NCBI RefSeq assembly: GCF_001591645.1
Contig: NZ_BCVH01000009.1
Span: 62,001 to 126,000, forward strand
From: Robertmurraya korlensis NBRC 107688
Lineage (GTDB): Bacteria; Bacillota; Bacilli; Bacillales; Cytobacillaceae
Direction: 5' to 3'
Length of the DNA: 64,000 nt
Below are positions 45,275-55,061 of the stretch, one piece after another. The translations under genes and the position numbers were made by a program. Below the pieces are notes generated by a model. The model had not been told where the DNA came from, did not search any database, and was given only the letters and a program-made list of their open reading frames with translations. Position 1 is the first letter of the stretch. Each line of letters starts with the position of its first letter.

Positions 45275-46224
45275 TTTCGGTTAAAACGAATGAGAAAAAA
45301 GCTGGCTTAAAGGATATGTTAACCTTAAAGGATTATTCTTCAGAACAGATTAATGATCTGTTATCAAACGCAATAAAAATTAAGAATGCAATGAAGCTTG
45401 GAGAATCATATACGCCACTAAAAGGAAAAATACTAGGAATGATATTTGATAAGTCTTCCACTAGAACACGTGTATCATTCGAGGCTGGAATGATTCAGCT
45501 TGGTGGATCAGCTATGTATTTAAACGGAAAAGACTTGCAGATTGGAAGAGGCGAACCGATTTCTGATACGGCAAAGGTGTTATCAGAGTATATTGATGGA
45601 ATTATGATTCGTACTCATTATCATCACACGGTTGAAGAGCTTGCTAAGCATGCATCAATTCCTGTAATAAATGGACTTACAGATTTGTATCATCCTTGTC
45701 AAGCGCTTGCGGATCTTCAAACGATTTTGGAATGCAAAGGCTCATTAACAGGCTTAAAAATTGCCTATATTGGTGACGGAAATAATGTGGCGCATTCTCT
45801 CATCATTGGTGCGGTGAAAATGGGCATGAATATTGCTGTCGCAAGTCCGGTTGGGTATGAACCAAACGAAGAGATTGTGGCTTATTCAAAAGAAATAGCC
45901 GAAAAAACGGGTGGGTCTGTAACAATTACGAATAACGCTGTTGAAGCAGCAAATCAAGCGGATGTTGTATATACAGACGTATGGACGAGTATGGGGCAAG
46001 AGGAAGAAAACGAAATTCGTCTAAAAGCATTTGCAGATTATCAGGTGAATGGAGAACTTGTAAAGCATGCAAAACCTGACTATCTATTCATGCATTGCTT
46101 GCCTGCTCATCGTGGGGAAGAAGTTTCCCATGAGGTAATTGACGGTGAAAATTCAGTTGTTTTCCATCAAGCAGGAAACCGACTTCATGCCCAAAAAGCA
46201 TTATTAGTTGAATTACTTGGATAA
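45271..46224 (+). CDS. argF: ornithine carbamoyltransferase
   Basis: A 317-residue enzyme that makes citrulline from ornithine and carbamoyl phosphate. The carbamoyl phosphate site is STRTR (63-67), the HxCQ-like site is [11 protein letters not shown], and the ornithine site is [10 protein letters not shown]. An upstream ATG at 45238 is inside carB; AGAGAGGTGA leads to the ATG at 45271, which overlaps the carB stop (ATGA). Last gene of the arginine operon. argG and argH are not in the window. Confidence 0.95.
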   Translation: MISVKTNEKKAGLKDMLTLKDYSSEQINDLLSNAIKIKNAMKLGESYTPLKGKILGMIFDKSSTRTRVSFEAGMIQLGGSAMYLNGKDLQIGRGEPISDTAKVLSEYIDGIMIRTHYHHTVEELAKHASIPVINGLTDLYHPCQALADLQTILECKGSLTGLKIAYIGDGNNVAHSLIIGAVKMGMNIAVASPVGYEPNEEIVAYSKEIAEKTGGSVTITNNAVEAANQADVVYTDVWTSMGQEEENEIRLKAFADYQVNGELVKHAKPDYLFMHCLPAHRGEEVSHEVIDGENSVVFHQAGNRLHAQKALLVELLG

Positions 46225-46228
46225 AAAA

Positions 46229-46259
46229 GGATTCCTGCGATTTCGCAGGGATTTTTTTA
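46229..46259 (+). terminator. arginine operon terminator
   Basis: CCTGCGA and TCGCAGG around a 2-base tip, extended by A/T pairs, with seven T residues. Confidence 0.87.
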
Positions 46260-46301
46260 TTTTGGCAATACTATAACCGAACATTAGAAAGGAGTGGGAA
46301 T

Positions 46302-46490
46302 ATGGGACAAAACCACCGTTTTCGTTCAGGTGATAAGGCACCAAACAATGGTGTCTATATAGAGATTGGTGATACAGGCTCCAATGTGACAAATCCTAAA
46401 AAAATTAAGCTAAAAGCAGGGGAACGTTTCCCTGAGTCAACAAATGACGAGCGTCAATGGACATATGCACCAAAGTACACTCATAACTAA
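46302..46490 (+). CDS. yjzC: YjzC-family small protein
   Basis: A 62-residue protein (MGQNHRFRSGDKAPNNGVYIE...) of the YjzC family, soluble, with a GDTGSNV turn and a C-terminal RQWTYAPK. Function unknown. AAAGGAG precedes the ATG. In B. subtilis yjzC also follows argF. Confidence 0.88.
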   Translation: MGQNHRFRSGDKAPNNGVYIEIGDTGSNVTNPKKIKLKAGERFPESTNDERQWTYAPKYTHN

Positions 46491-46492
46491 GT

Positions 46493-46520
46493 AAGGCCAT
46501 CCTACATGGATGGCTTTACT
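46493..46520 (+). terminator. hairpin after the yjzC-like gene
   Basis: AAGGCCATCC pairs with GGATGGCTTT over 10 bp with a 5-nt loop; the T-run is broken. It overlaps the likely -35 of clpB. Confidence 0.6.
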
Positions 46521-46536
46521 TATGTGAAAAATGGAT

Positions 46537-46573
46537 TATAATAGAAATTAAATAAAGGTCAAAAAAGGTCAAA
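46537..46573 (+). promoter_or_regulatory. clpB promoter -10 and CtsR operator
   Basis: GGTCAAA-AAA-GGTCAAA (46557-46573) is an exact tandem CtsR heptad pair. A TATAAT at 46537-46542 places the operator just downstream of the start and next to the AAAGGAGG ribosome binding site, so CtsR would repress clpB until heat or protein stress. Confidence 0.85.
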
Positions 46574-46584
46574 GGAGGAGCCTT

Positions 46585-49170
46585 ATGGATTTTCAATCAA
46601 TGACTGAACGAGTGCAGGTGGCGTTTTCGGAGGCTCAAGCGCTAGCTAGAAAATCAAACCATCAAGAAATTGATGAAGCTCACCTATTTATTTCTCTTTT
46701 CAAAGAACACAATAGTTTAGCTGCTATCATTATGGAACGCCTACACCTACCAGTGGAACCATTCCTAGAAGAGCTCGAGCAAATAAGAAAGAGAAGGCCT
46801 GAGGTATTAGGCGGCAATACACAATCCAATATATATATAACATCACTACTACAAAAACTTCTCCTTGAAGCAGAAAAAGAGAAGGATGCACTAGAGGATC
46901 AATATATGTCTGTTGAACATTTATTGTTAGCAGCAGCCAGACTAGATGAAACAACATTTTGTAAATATTTGAAGAAACGTAAAATTAGTAAAGAAAGATT
47001 ATCTGAAGTTATTTATGAGATTAGGGGGAATCAAAAGGTGACTTCACAAAATCCGGAATCAACGTACGATGTATTAAATAAATATGGACGTGACTTAGTA
47101 GAAGAGGTGAAAAAGGGTAAACTCGATCCTGTAATTGGACGAGATGCGGAGATACGAAATGTTATTCGGATTTTGTCTCGAAAAACAAAAAACAATCCTG
47201 TTTTAATCGGAGAACCAGGAGTAGGAAAAACGGCAATTGTTGAGGGACTTGCCCAGCGAATCGTAAGAAAGGATGTTCCAGAAGGGCTAAAGGATAAAAC
47301 CGTTTTCTCGCTTGATATGAGTGCTTTAATTGCTGGTGCAAAATTCCGTGGAGAATTTGAGGAACGTCTGAAAGCAGTATTAAATGAAGTGAAGAAAAGT
47401 GATGGTCGTATCCTTCTGTTTATCGACGAACTTCATACAATTGTGGGAGCAGGTAAAACAGAAGGAGCAATGGATGCCGGTAATATGTTAAAGCCAATGC
47501 TAGCTCGAGGCGAACTTCACTGTATAGGTGCTACCACACTCGATGAGCACCGGAAATACATTGAAAAAGACCCAGCATTAGAGCGCCGCTTCCAACAGGT
47601 AATCGTTCAGGAACCGAATGTAGAGGATACCATTTCCATTTTACGAGGGTTAAAGGAACGGTTTGAAATCCACCATGGAGTAAATATACATGATCGAGCA
47701 ATCGTCGCATCAGCCATCCTGTCTGATCGCTATATAACCGAACGCTTTTTGCCAGATAAAGCGATTGACTTAATTGATGAAGCTTGTGCGTTAATTCGTA
47801 CCGAAATTGATTCAATGCCGACTGAATTAGATGAAGTATCAAGGAGAGTTATGCAATTAGAAATAGAAGAGGCTGCTCTAGTGAAGGAAGAAGATAGTCA
47901 GAGTAAAGAACGACTTCACCATTTGCAGAAGGAACTGGCAGATTTAAGAGAAAAAGTCTCCACAATGAAGGCGAAGTGGCTTACAGAAAAAGAAGCAATT
48001 CAAAAAGTCCAAGAAAAACGGGAGCTAATAGAAAAATTAAGAAGAGAGCTTGAGGATGCAGAGAATAATTATGATTTAAACCGAGCTGCTGAGCTGAGAC
48101 ATGGCAGGATTCCGACAGTGGAAAAAGAGCTTCACATGTTAGAAGAAGAGATGAATTCGAAACAAGAAGACCGTTTGCTCCGTGAAGAAGTGACAGAAGA
48201 GGAAATCGCAAATATTGTATCGCGTTGGACAGGTATTCCTGTTGCAAAGTTAGTTGAGGGAGAAAGAGAGAAGCTCCTTCGGTTAGAAAGCATACTGCAA
48301 CAAAGGGTAGTTGGACAACCTGAGGCGGTCGAGCTCGTTTCAGATGCTGTTTTACGAGCGCGGGCAGGAATCAAGGACCCCAATCGTCCAATTGGCTCGT
48401 TTATTTTCCTTGGACCAACAGGAGTGGGAAAAACGGAGTTAGCGAAAACCCTTGCGCAAGCCTTATTTGATAGTGAGGATCAAATCATTCGAATTGATAT
48501 GTCTGAATATATGGAAAAGCATGCTGTTTCTAGACTAGTGGGAGCTCCTCCTGGATATGTCGGTTATGAAGAAGGTGGACAACTAACAGAAGCAGTAAGA
48601 AGAAAGCCTTATTCAGTCATTCTTCTAGATGAAATAGAGAAGGCTCATCCTGAAGTGTTTAATATTTTATTACAAATGTTAGATGATGGAAGAATAACAG
48701 ATTCTCAAGGAAGAGCGGTAGACTTTAAAAATACGATTATTATCATGACATCCAACCTCGGTTCTCATTTTTTATTAGAAAATCAATCGAATAAGGAAGA
48801 AGGGAAGGAAAGAGTCCTTGAGTTATTAAGAAGTCATTTCCGCCCGGAATTTTTAAATCGAATTGATGAAATTATTACCTTTAACCCTCTAGATATATCA
48901 GCGATTAAAGAAATTGTTAGCAAATTAGTAAATGACCTTAGCAGACGGGTGAAGGAGCAAAATATTTACGTGGAAATTTCAGATTCTGCAAGAGAATATA
49001 TTGCTACTCATGGATTTGATCCTGTTTACGGTGCCAGACCCTTAAAGAGGTACATTCAGAGGAATATAGAGACGCTTTTAGCAAGGGAGATCATTTCAGG
49101 GAAGGTAAAGGAGAAAAACACTGTACAGATTGAATTGGTAGACGGTAAAATAAAACTAAATATTCTTTGA
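46585..49170 (+). CDS. clpB: ATP-dependent disaggregase ClpB
   Basis: An 861-residue Hsp100 chaperone that pulls proteins out of aggregates with DnaK. Clp N-terminal repeats are at 1-145, the first AAA+ domain has Walker A GEPGVGKT (209-216), the coiled-coil middle domain lies at about 410-530 (rich in Glu, Lys and Leu), and the second AAA+ has GPTGVGKT (610-617). There is no ClpP-binding IGF-type loop visible and the length fits ClpB, not ClpC. It is a single gene behind a CtsR operator; no CIRCE element is seen. Confidence 0.95.
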   Translation: MDFQSMTERVQVAFSEAQALARKSNHQEIDEAHLFISLFKEHNSLAAIIMERLHLPVEPFLEELEQIRKRRPEVLGGNTQSNIYITSLLQKLLLEAEKEKDALEDQYMSVEHLLLAAARLDETTFCKYLKKRKISKERLSEVIYEIRGNQKVTSQNPESTYDVLNKYGRDLVEEVKKGKLDPVIGRDAEIRNVIRILSRKTKNNPVLIGEPGVGKTAIVEGLAQRIVRKDVPEGLKDKTVFSLDMSALIAGAKFRGEFEERLKAVLNEVKKSDGRILLFIDELHTIVGAGKTEGAMDAGNMLKPMLARGELHCIGATTLDEHRKYIEKDPALERRFQQVIVQEPNVEDTISILRGLKERFEIHHGVNIHDRAIVASAILSDRYITERFLPDKAIDLIDEACALIRTEIDSMPTELDEVSRRVMQLEIEEAALVKEEDSQSKERLHHLQKELADLREKVSTMKAKWLTEKEAIQKVQEKRELIEKLRRELEDAENNYDLNRAAELRHGRIPTVEKELHMLEEEMNSKQEDRLLREEVTEEEIANIVSRWTGIPVAKLVEGEREKLLRLESILQQRVVGQPEAVELVSDAVLRARAGIKDPNRPIGSFIFLGPTGVGKTELAKTLAQALFDSEDQIIRIDMSEYMEKHAVSRLVGAPPGYVGYEEGGQLTEAVRRKPYSVILLDEIEKAHPEVFNILLQMLDDGRITDSQGRAVDFKNTIIIMTSNLGSHFLLENQSNKEEGKERVLELLRSHFRPEFLNRIDEIITFNPLDISAIKEIVSKLVNDLSRRVKEQNIYVEISDSAREYIATHGFDPVYGARPLKRYIQRNIETLLAREIISGKVKEKNTVQIELVDGKIKLNIL

Positions 49171-49176
49171 GAAATT

Positions 49177-49211
49177 AAAAAGTCATCCTTTAAATGTTGG
49201 ATGACTTTTTT
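49177..49211. terminator. bidirectional clpB terminator
   Basis: AAAAAGTCATCC and GGATGACTTTTTT with a 10-nt loop, between clpB and the convergent yjzD-like gene. Confidence 0.87.
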
Positions 49212-49230
49212 CAAACATATTTAGTAAGAA

Positions 49231-49419
49231 TTAATGTGTTTCATGACCACTTGGTTCATTTGGTAAGACAGCACCAATTACAAAAATTAGTACCGTAACA
49301 ATCACACCAACAATGGCACCGGTTTCAAAATGAAACGCAGCTCCGATCATGGACGATACTACGTATGAAAGCATTTGTACTAATAAGAACGTCCAGAAAA
49401 ATGTCCAAAAGTAACTCAT
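49231..49419 (-). CDS. yjzD: YjzD-like DUF2929 membrane protein
   Basis: A 62-residue protein with two membrane helices (about residues 4-26 and 34-54) and a short polar tail PNEPSGHETH. DUF2929 family, function unknown. An in-frame GTG nine bases upstream is part of the AGAGGTG ribosome binding region; ATG at 49419 is the start. B. subtilis has yjzD at this place. Confidence 0.82.
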   Translation of the reverse strand: MSYFWTFFWTFLLVQMLSYVVSSMIGAAFHFETGAIVGVIVTVLIFVIGAVLPNEPSGHETH

Positions 49420-49608
49420 TTTTTTCACCTCTTACATATTGAAATCTTCATTCATCTTACCATATAGCTATCAAATAATAAATGAATATTGACAAAACAA
49501 GGAACAAAATTATAAGTCAATCTCACGAATTTAGGCTAATCTCCCTTTCATTTTAAGTAATACTTCATACATTATTATGAGCAAAATGACGTTGAAGGAG
49601 TTTTTAGT

Positions 49609-50343
49609 ATGGAGAACCGAAACTTTAAATTGGATACCGAATGGAATATGATTCATTATCCCGAAAAACCACGCGGTTTCGGTATCTTAGTTATTGGTGA
49701 CGAAAGACATTTTGTTGATGAGAAAAGTAGTTTCTGGACTCAAAATGAAGGGAAATGGACACTTATCCAAAAGCTTAGAGAATCAGGCTACACGATCTTT
49801 TATTCCAACCTTTACGGGAAGAATTGGGGGAGTGACAAGGCAGTTAAGCTAGCGAAAAGACTCTATGAGTATATTATCCGTACGGAAATAATTAATGAGA
49901 GTATTCATATTTTAGCTGAAGGGATGGGAGCACTTGTTGCCTTAAAGCTAATTGATATGATGGAGGAAAATATCCGTTCAACGGTACTTATAAACCCTGT
50001 TCTTTCTTTAAGAGACCATTTAGAGCAGGAAAAGGAGCATAAATTCTTTTATAAGAAGCTTATGAAAGAACTGTCTCAATCCTACGAACAAGAGCAACAT
50101 CAAATTGTCGAGTTACTCATCAGTGAGCATGAACGACATGTGAAACCGAAGACCCCTACCAAAATCATTCATGTCCTGTCTGGAAATCGAGCATATAAAC
50201 AATCCAATTTACTAAAAGAACTGTCAGTGAGGTGGGAGGATATGAATGCACCTGTAACTGTTTGTTATATGTTGCCAGAGAAAAAGCAGCAAATCGCTCA
50301 ACAAGTAACCAAATTTTTGAAACAGCATGAAAAAGTACTATGA
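49609..50343 (+). CDS. yjaU: alpha/beta-hydrolase-like protein (YjaU-like)
   Basis: A 244-residue protein with an alpha/beta-hydrolase-like pattern: FGILVIGDE strand, then ESIHILAEGMGALVALKLID where the nucleophile elbow would be, and IRSTVLINPVLSLRDH. The elbow reads AEGMGA, without the Ser of GxSxG, so it may have lost catalysis. The position between clpB/yjzD and yjaV matches yjaU of B. subtilis. GAAGGAG precedes the ATG. Function unknown. Confidence 0.75.
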   Translation: MENRNFKLDTEWNMIHYPEKPRGFGILVIGDERHFVDEKSSFWTQNEGKWTLIQKLRESGYTIFYSNLYGKNWGSDKAVKLAKRLYEYIIRTEIINESIHILAEGMGALVALKLIDMMEENIRSTVLINPVLSLRDHLEQEKEHKFFYKKLMKELSQSYEQEQHQIVELLISEHERHVKPKTPTKIIHVLSGNRAYKQSNLLKELSVRWEDMNAPVTVCYMLPEKKQQIAQQVTKFLKQHEKVL

Positions 50344-50363
50344 TAAACATCTAAGAATAGTGA

Positions 50364-50414
50364 GGCTTCCCTGTGCATATACTGGTATATCGAGTAGCAG
50401 GGAGGCTTTTTTTT
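50364..50414 (+). terminator. terminator-like hairpin that contains the yjaV ribosome binding site
   Basis: GGCTTCCCTG (50364-50373) pairs with CAGGGAGGCT (50398-50407) over 10 bp with two wobbles; eight T residues (50407-50414) run straight into the ATG at 50415. The Shine-Dalgarno GGGAGG lies in the 3' arm, so folding would both end transcription and hide the ribosome binding site. Confidence 0.7.
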
Positions 50415-50891
50415 ATGGACAAGGTACTTGTACTTGGCGCTTTGGAGGAGCTAGGGTTTGAAATGACCGCTAGTTTACTAGAAGAAGGCTATGAAGTTAG
50501 TGGCATTCATCTTGAAATAGGAAACGAAACAAAATATAACCTTAGAAGGATGGAGATAGGTAGGAATGCTAATTTTGAAGAAGTGGATCTGAATGAGTGG
50601 TTAAAACAGGATGATTTCACCGAATCATCAATGTTTTTATTTGTAAATGGCTTTGATGAAAACGTCAAGCGTGTTTGGATGGAAAATAGAGAGCTAAAAG
50701 GGAAGTTAGAAACTATTTCTAACAACCCTGATTATTCAATCATATTCATCTATCCCTTTTCTGAATGGGAGATACGGAGTAAGAAGCAATATGCGGGGAA
50801 TACCATGAGTTTTTTTGTACCCTTGTCATATGATCGAAACGAGTTTCCATCTATATTTAAGGCAATCTTAGATGTAGTTGATTTACAATAA
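50415..50891 (+). CDS. yjaV: YjaV-like protein of unknown function
   Basis: A 158-residue protein that begins MDKVLVLGALEELGFEM, a Rossmann-like strand-loop-helix seen in NAD-binding or SDR-type proteins, but the glycine pattern is incomplete. Upstream in-frame codons from 50373 lie in the hairpin. GGGAGG stands 8 nt before the ATG at 50415. No membrane segment. It precedes med, as yjaV does in B. subtilis. Function unknown. Confidence 0.75.
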   Translation: MDKVLVLGALEELGFEMTASLLEEGYEVSGIHLEIGNETKYNLRRMEIGRNANFEEVDLNEWLKQDDFTESSMFLFVNGFDENVKRVWMENRELKGKLETISNNPDYSIIFIYPFSEWEIRSKKQYAGNTMSFFVPLSYDRNEFPSIFKAILDVVDLQ

Positions 50892-51005
50892 AGCAAAAAA
50901 AACTTTTCATTTTTTATATGTTAAAGGTAGAATGTAATAGATAAATAGTAAGAGATACGGACTTTCATATTTTATTTGAGTGTCCTTTGAAAGGCGGAAA
51001 AGAGA

Positions 51006-51968
51006 ATGCGAAAGATGTTTGTTCGGGTTGGGGTGTTCCTTCTTTTAAGCCTTACCTTCCTGACAAGCTGTGGACAACCTATGTCTTCTGGCGAACTGAA
51101 AAAGGTCGGATTATTGGTGCCAGAAACAATCAATGATCAGGTTTGGGGGACGAAAGGTTATAAAGGAATGCTAAAAATTCAATCTCGATTTAAAGTGGAC
51201 GTTTATTATAAAGAGGACATGAACTCAGAGGCAATCGTTGAAAGAGCGGTAAAGGAGTTTGATCAAAAAGGAGTCAATCTCATTTTTGGACATGGGAATG
51301 AGTATGGACCTTATTTCAACAAACTTGCTGATAAGTACCCTGAGATTCATTTTGTGAGTTTTAACAGTGATGCACAAAAGGAAAATACGACTAGCTTAAA
51401 CTTTGAAGCATATGCAATGGGGTTCTTTGGTGGGATGGTAGCAGGGAAGATGACAAAAACCAATGAAATAGGGATCATTGCTGCTTACGAATGGCAGCCT
51501 GAGGTAAAAGGATTCCTTGAGGGAGCTTTGTTCCAAAATAAAGATGTAGATGTCCAAATAGATTATGTCGGACATTGGGATGACGATGAAAAGGCGTTAA
51601 GCTTTTTGGATCATATGGTGAAGAAAAAGGTGGATGTAATCTATCCAGCTGGTGACGGATACAATGTGCCAGTTATAGAGAAAATAAAAGAAAATGGGTT
51701 ATACGCCATTGGCTTTATCTCTGATCAGTCTGATTTAGGAGAATCAACCGTTTTGACTAGCACGGTTCAGCATGTTGATAGACTATATGAACTAGTTGCT
51801 GAAAAATACAGCAAGAACGTGTTGGAATCAGGTAACCTTTCCTTTGATTTTCAAGATGGTGTCATCTCGTTAGGGAAGTTCAGTCCCGATGTTGATGAGG
51901 CATTCGAAGAAGAGATAACGGCTTTAATTACAAAGTATAAAGAAACTGGTGAACTGCCAAACCAATAG
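51006..51968 (+). CDS. med: BMP-family lipoprotein, competence regulator Med
   Basis: A 320-residue protein with a lipoprotein signal (lipobox LTSC, Cys22) and a basic membrane protein/PnrA-like ligand-binding domain, as in nucleoside receptors. In B. subtilis Med raises comK expression and med is co-transcribed with comZ; here comZ follows after 11 bp. AAAGGCGG precedes the ATG. Whether it binds nucleosides is not known. Confidence 0.88.
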   Translation: MRKMFVRVGVFLLLSLTFLTSCGQPMSSGELKKVGLLVPETINDQVWGTKGYKGMLKIQSRFKVDVYYKEDMNSEAIVERAVKEFDQKGVNLIFGHGNEYGPYFNKLADKYPEIHFVSFNSDAQKENTTSLNFEAYAMGFFGGMVAGKMTKTNEIGIIAAYEWQPEVKGFLEGALFQNKDVDVQIDYVGHWDDDEKALSFLDHMVKKKVDVIYPAGDGYNVPVIEKIKENGLYAIGFISDQSDLGESTVLTSTVQHVDRLYELVAEKYSKNVLESGNLSFDFQDGVISLGKFSPDVDEAFEEEITALITKYKETGELPNQ

Positions 51969-51979
51969 GAGGATCTAAC

Positions 51980-52168
51980 ATGTCACAAGACAAAACAATG
52001 GAGTTTATGGGTATTGCTATGAAATATTTACCGGAGGCTAAGGAGCAATTAGAAAGTGCTGGGATTGAATTATCAATGGAGCTCATCCAGCCATTTATGA
52101 CGTTGTTTACAAAAGTTATGCAGGAAGCTTATGATCTAGGCGTCCAAGATGCAAAACAAGAAGAATAG
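51980..52168 (+). CDS. comZ: ComG operon repressor ComZ
   Basis: A 62-residue, mostly helical protein (MSQDKTMEFMGIAMKYLPEA...) that in B. subtilis lowers expression of the comG operon for DNA uptake pili. AGGAGG lies 7 nt before the ATG. It forms an operon with med and ends in a strong terminator. Confidence 0.92.
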   Translation: MSQDKTMEFMGIAMKYLPEAKEQLESAGIELSMELIQPFMTLFTKVMQEAYDLGVQDAKQEE

Positions 52169-52172
52169 GAAC

Positions 52173-52218
52173 AAGGCTGATTCTCTAACAAAAGAGATAT
52201 CAGCCTTATTTTATTTAT
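52173..52218. terminator. med-comZ terminator
   Basis: AAGGCTGAT-TCTCT pairs with AGAGA-ATCAGCCTT around a 6-nt loop with one internal bulge, then TATTTTATTT. It touches the end of the convergent hypothetical gene. Confidence 0.75.
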
Positions 52219-52547
52219 TTCTTGGAGTTTAAAAATGATGAAATGACAGGCTTAATTTGTTTATATAAAGGTTTCAGATTTTGAGCAGATGTCATTAAGG
52301 TGTCAAAATGATTCATGAGCTCGGGAATATTCACATTGTTTACTGCTTTTTCAATGGCAGACTGGTTTTTAGGGCTATCATTCAACGGTTCCTCTTTTTG
52401 ATGAGGGCGTCGCTTTCCAAAAAGCCACTCATGCTCAGATATTCCTTCAGCACTTTCTTTATGCTCAGTTTCTTGGTTTCGTTCCCTTCTGGACGGAAAC
52501 ATTAGTGCAGAGAAGGGATCTCTTTCTTCTTCTTTATTCGGCATCAT
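52215..52547 (-). CDS. hypothetical acidic/basic small protein
   Basis: A 110-residue soluble protein with a charged, low-complexity N-terminal half (NKEEERDPFSALMFPSRRER) and a helical C-terminus (IPELMNHFDTLMTSAQNLKPLYKQIKP). This C-terminal pattern resembles small YppG/YqfQ-like spore proteins, but I cannot name the family. Two ATGs in a row are possible starts (52547 and 52544); AAAGGAGG is better spaced for the second. B. subtilis has a small gene, yjzB, between comZ and fabHA. Confidence 0.7.
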   Translation of the reverse strand: MMPNKEEERDPFSALMFPSRRERNQETEHKESAEGISEHEWLFGKRRPHQKEEPLNDSPKNQSAIEKAVNNVNIPELMNHFDTLMTSAQNLKPLYKQIKPVISSFLNSKK

Positions 52548-52641
52548 TCTTACCTCCTTTCACCCTTATTAATATAATTATGAAAAGAAATATAGAATGT
52601 ATGGACGATAAGGTGGAATCTATATAAATAGGATAAAAAGA

Positions 52642-52670
52642 TTGATAAAACGGGAAACTACTGTTAAAAT
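52642..52670 (+). promoter_or_regulatory. fabH promoter
   Basis: TTGATA (52642-52647), a 17-bp spacer and TAAAAT (52665-52670); start expected near 52677. Confidence 0.7.
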
Positions 52671-52671
52671 T

Positions 52672-52688
52672 TTAGTACCAAGTCATAA
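52672..52688 (+). promoter_or_regulatory. FapR-like operator
   Basis: TTAGTACCAAGTCATAA carries the conserved TTAGTACC half of the FapR site followed by a degenerate right half. It overlaps the predicted transcription start of fabH-fabF, a gene pair known to be repressed by FapR and released by malonyl-CoA in Bacillus. Confidence 0.72.
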
Positions 52689-52729
52689 TAATTGATAATA
52701 AAGTTAGTTATATAAAGGAGCTGGAAAGC

Positions 52730-53662
52730 ATGAATGCAGGAATTATCGGTATCGGTAGATGTCTTCCTGATAAAGTGTTAACAAACGCGGATTTAGAAAA
52801 AATAGTCGACACCTCGGATGAATGGATTCGCACAAGAACAGGTATTGAAGAAAGAAGAATAGCTGAAAAAGATGTCAATACATCTGATTTAGGCTTCGAA
52901 GCTGCCAAAAAGGCGATTGAAAATGCAAATATTTCACCTGAGGAAATTGGGTTAATCTTAGTTGCGACCGTTACACCAGATCAGCCGTTTCCATCAGTCG
53001 CTTGTATCTTACAGGAAAAATTAGGTGCAATTAATGCTGCAGCAATGGACATAAGTGCAGCATGTGCAGGATTTATGTACGGAATGATTACCGCTAAGCA
53101 ATTTATTGAGAGCGACAGCTATAAATATGTGTTAGTAGTTGGTGTTGAGAAATTATCAAAAATTACGGATTGGCAAGACCGGAATACAGCTGTATTGTTT
53201 GGCGATGGTGCCGGTGCAGTAGTGATGGGGAAAGTAACGGAAGGCAGAGGTATACTTTCTTTTGAGCTTGGAGCTGACGGTACAGGTGGAAAGCATCTTT
53301 ACCAAGAAGATTACATCGTAATGAATGGTAGAGAGGTATTCAAATTTGCAGTCAGACAAATGGGAGAAAGCAGCGTAAATGTCCTTGAGAAGGCAGGACT
53401 TTCAAAGGAAGATGTTGACTTCTTAATTCCCCATCAGGCAAATATTCGAATTATGGAGGCTTCTAGACAAAGACTAGAACTACCTGAAGAAAAGATGTCT
53501 AAAACAGTTAATAAATATGGAAATACCTCAGCAGCTTCCATTCCGATCTCATTGGTAGAAGAGGTAGAAGCTGGTAAAATAAAGGAAGATGATTTGATCG
53601 TTATGGTAGGCTTTGGCGGAGGTTTAACCTGGGGAGCCATTGCCATGCGTTGGGGCAGGTAA
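52730..53662 (+). CDS. fabH: beta-ketoacyl-ACP synthase III
   Basis: Starts fatty acid synthesis by joining an acyl-CoA primer to malonyl-ACP; 310 residues. The catalytic triad is Cys112 (SAACAGF), His235 (IPHQANIR) and Asn265 (YGNTSAAS). Its position before fabF matches fabHA of B. subtilis, which prefers branched primers. AAAGGAG precedes the ATG. Confidence 0.95.
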   Translation: MNAGIIGIGRCLPDKVLTNADLEKIVDTSDEWIRTRTGIEERRIAEKDVNTSDLGFEAAKKAIENANISPEEIGLILVATVTPDQPFPSVACILQEKLGAINAAAMDISAACAGFMYGMITAKQFIESDSYKYVLVVGVEKLSKITDWQDRNTAVLFGDGAGAVVMGKVTEGRGILSFELGADGTGGKHLYQEDYIVMNGREVFKFAVRQMGESSVNVLEKAGLSKEDVDFLIPHQANIRIMEASRQRLELPEEKMSKTVNKYGNTSAASIPISLVEEVEAGKIKEDDLIVMVGFGGGLTWGAIAMRWGR

Positions 53663-53710
53663 TTATTTAAGCTATTATATATATTAAGAAAAGCAAAGGA
53701 GTTGCCAGAC

Positions 53711-54949
53711 ATGACAAAGAGAAGAGTTGTTGTAACAGGAGTTGGCGCTGTTACTCCAGTTGGTAATAACGTTGAAACAGCATGGAATAATGTATTAGCG
53801 GGTGTATCTGGTGTAGGGCCGCTTACAAGATTAAATGCAGATGAATATCCAGCAAAAGTAGCAGCTGAGGTAAAGGACTTCCAAGTGGAAGATTTTATTG
53901 ATAAAAAAGACGCGAGAAAAATGGATCGTTTTACTCATTACGCAGTAGCAGCAGCAAAAATGGCGGTTGAAGACTCAGGACTTGAGATTAACGACAGTAA
54001 CTCACATAATATTGGTGTTTGGATTGGATCCGGTATTGGTGGAATGGAAACCTTTGAAAGTCAGTATGAGACCTTTTTAAGTCGAGGCTATCGAAGAGTT
54101 AGTCCATTCTTCGTACCAATGATGATTCCTGATATGGCGACAGGTCAGGTTTCAATTACATTAGGAGCAAGAGGATTTAACTCTTGTACGGTAACTGCTT
54201 GTGCAACAGGAACGAATTCAATCGGTGATGCCTTTAAGGTTATTCAACGAGGAGACGCAACTGCCATGGTAACTGGTGGAGCGGAAGCACCTATTACAAA
54301 AATGTCTGTAGCAGGTTTTTGTGCAAACACAGCACTATCAACAAATCCTGACCCTAGTAAAGCAAGTCGTCCTTTTGATCTGAATCGTGATGGTTTTGTC
54401 ATTGGAGAAGGGGCAGGAATTGTGGTCTTAGAAGAATTGGAGCATGCTTTAGCCCGTGGAGCTAAGATCTATGCAGAAATCGTTGGTTATGGCGCAACAG
54501 GTGATGCCTATCATATTACTGCACCAGCACCAGGTGGAGAAGGTGGAGCGCGTGCAATGAAAATGGCTATTAACGATGCCGGCTTAAATGTAGAAGAAGT
54601 TGACTACGTGAACGCCCATGGAACGAGTACTGATTATAATGATCGCTTTGAAACATTGGCTCTTAAAGAAGTGTTTGGTGAACATGCGTATAAGCTTGCA
54701 GTGAGTTCGACAAAGTCAATGACTGGTCACTTGCTTGGAGCAGCAGGGGGAGTAGAAGCAATCTTCAGCGTCCTAGCCATAAAAGAAGGTATGATTCCAC
54801 CAACGATTAATTATGAAACTCCAGACCCAGAATGTGATTTAGACTATGTACCAAATGAAGCTAGAAAACAAGAAGTACAAGTAGCTATGAGTAATTCACT
54901 TGGCTTTGGTGGACACAACGCAACAATCGTATTTAAAGCATATAAATAA
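53711..54949 (+). CDS. fabF: beta-ketoacyl-ACP synthase II
   Basis: Elongating condensing enzyme of 412 residues. The active site Cys164 lies in [10 protein letters not shown], with His residues in [12 protein letters not shown] and [16 protein letters not shown] nine bases upstream is part of the ribosome binding region AAAGGAG; ATG at 53711 is the start. It follows fabH after 48 bp without a terminator, so the two share the FapR-controlled promoter. Cerulenin-type inhibitors act on this family. Confidence 0.95.
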   Translation: MTKRRVVVTGVGAVTPVGNNVETAWNNVLAGVSGVGPLTRLNADEYPAKVAAEVKDFQVEDFIDKKDARKMDRFTHYAVAAAKMAVEDSGLEINDSNSHNIGVWIGSGIGGMETFESQYETFLSRGYRRVSPFFVPMMIPDMATGQVSITLGARGFNSCTVTACATGTNSIGDAFKVIQRGDATAMVTGGAEAPITKMSVAGFCANTALSTNPDPSKASRPFDLNRDGFVIGEGAGIVVLEELEHALARGAKIYAEIVGYGATGDAYHITAPAPGGEGGARAMKMAINDAGLNVEEVDYVNAHGTSTDYNDRFETLALKEVFGEHAYKLAVSSTKSMTGHLLGAAGGVEAIFSVLAIKEGMIPPTINYETPDPECDLDYVPNEARKQEVQVAMSNSLGFGGHNATIVFKAYK

Positions 54950-54953
54950 ATTG

Positions 54954-54988
54954 AAACAGAGTGGAATAATATCCGCTCTGTTTTTTTT
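54954..54988 (+). terminator. fabH-fabF terminator
   Basis: AACAGAGTGG and CCGCTCTGTT (one wobble) with an 8-nt loop and eight T residues. Confidence 0.88.
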
Positions 54989-55061
54989 ATGGGCATTAAT
55001 CAAGTTTTGGTTATTTTTTCATATTATGCTAAGAAAGTGTAAAAGGAAAGGAGGAGGTTAG

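Noticed and set aside
46585-49170. ClpC instead of ClpB
   Set aside because: 861 residues with a full coiled-coil middle domain and no ClpP-docking loop seen; ClpC is shorter and lies in the ctsR-mcsAB operon.
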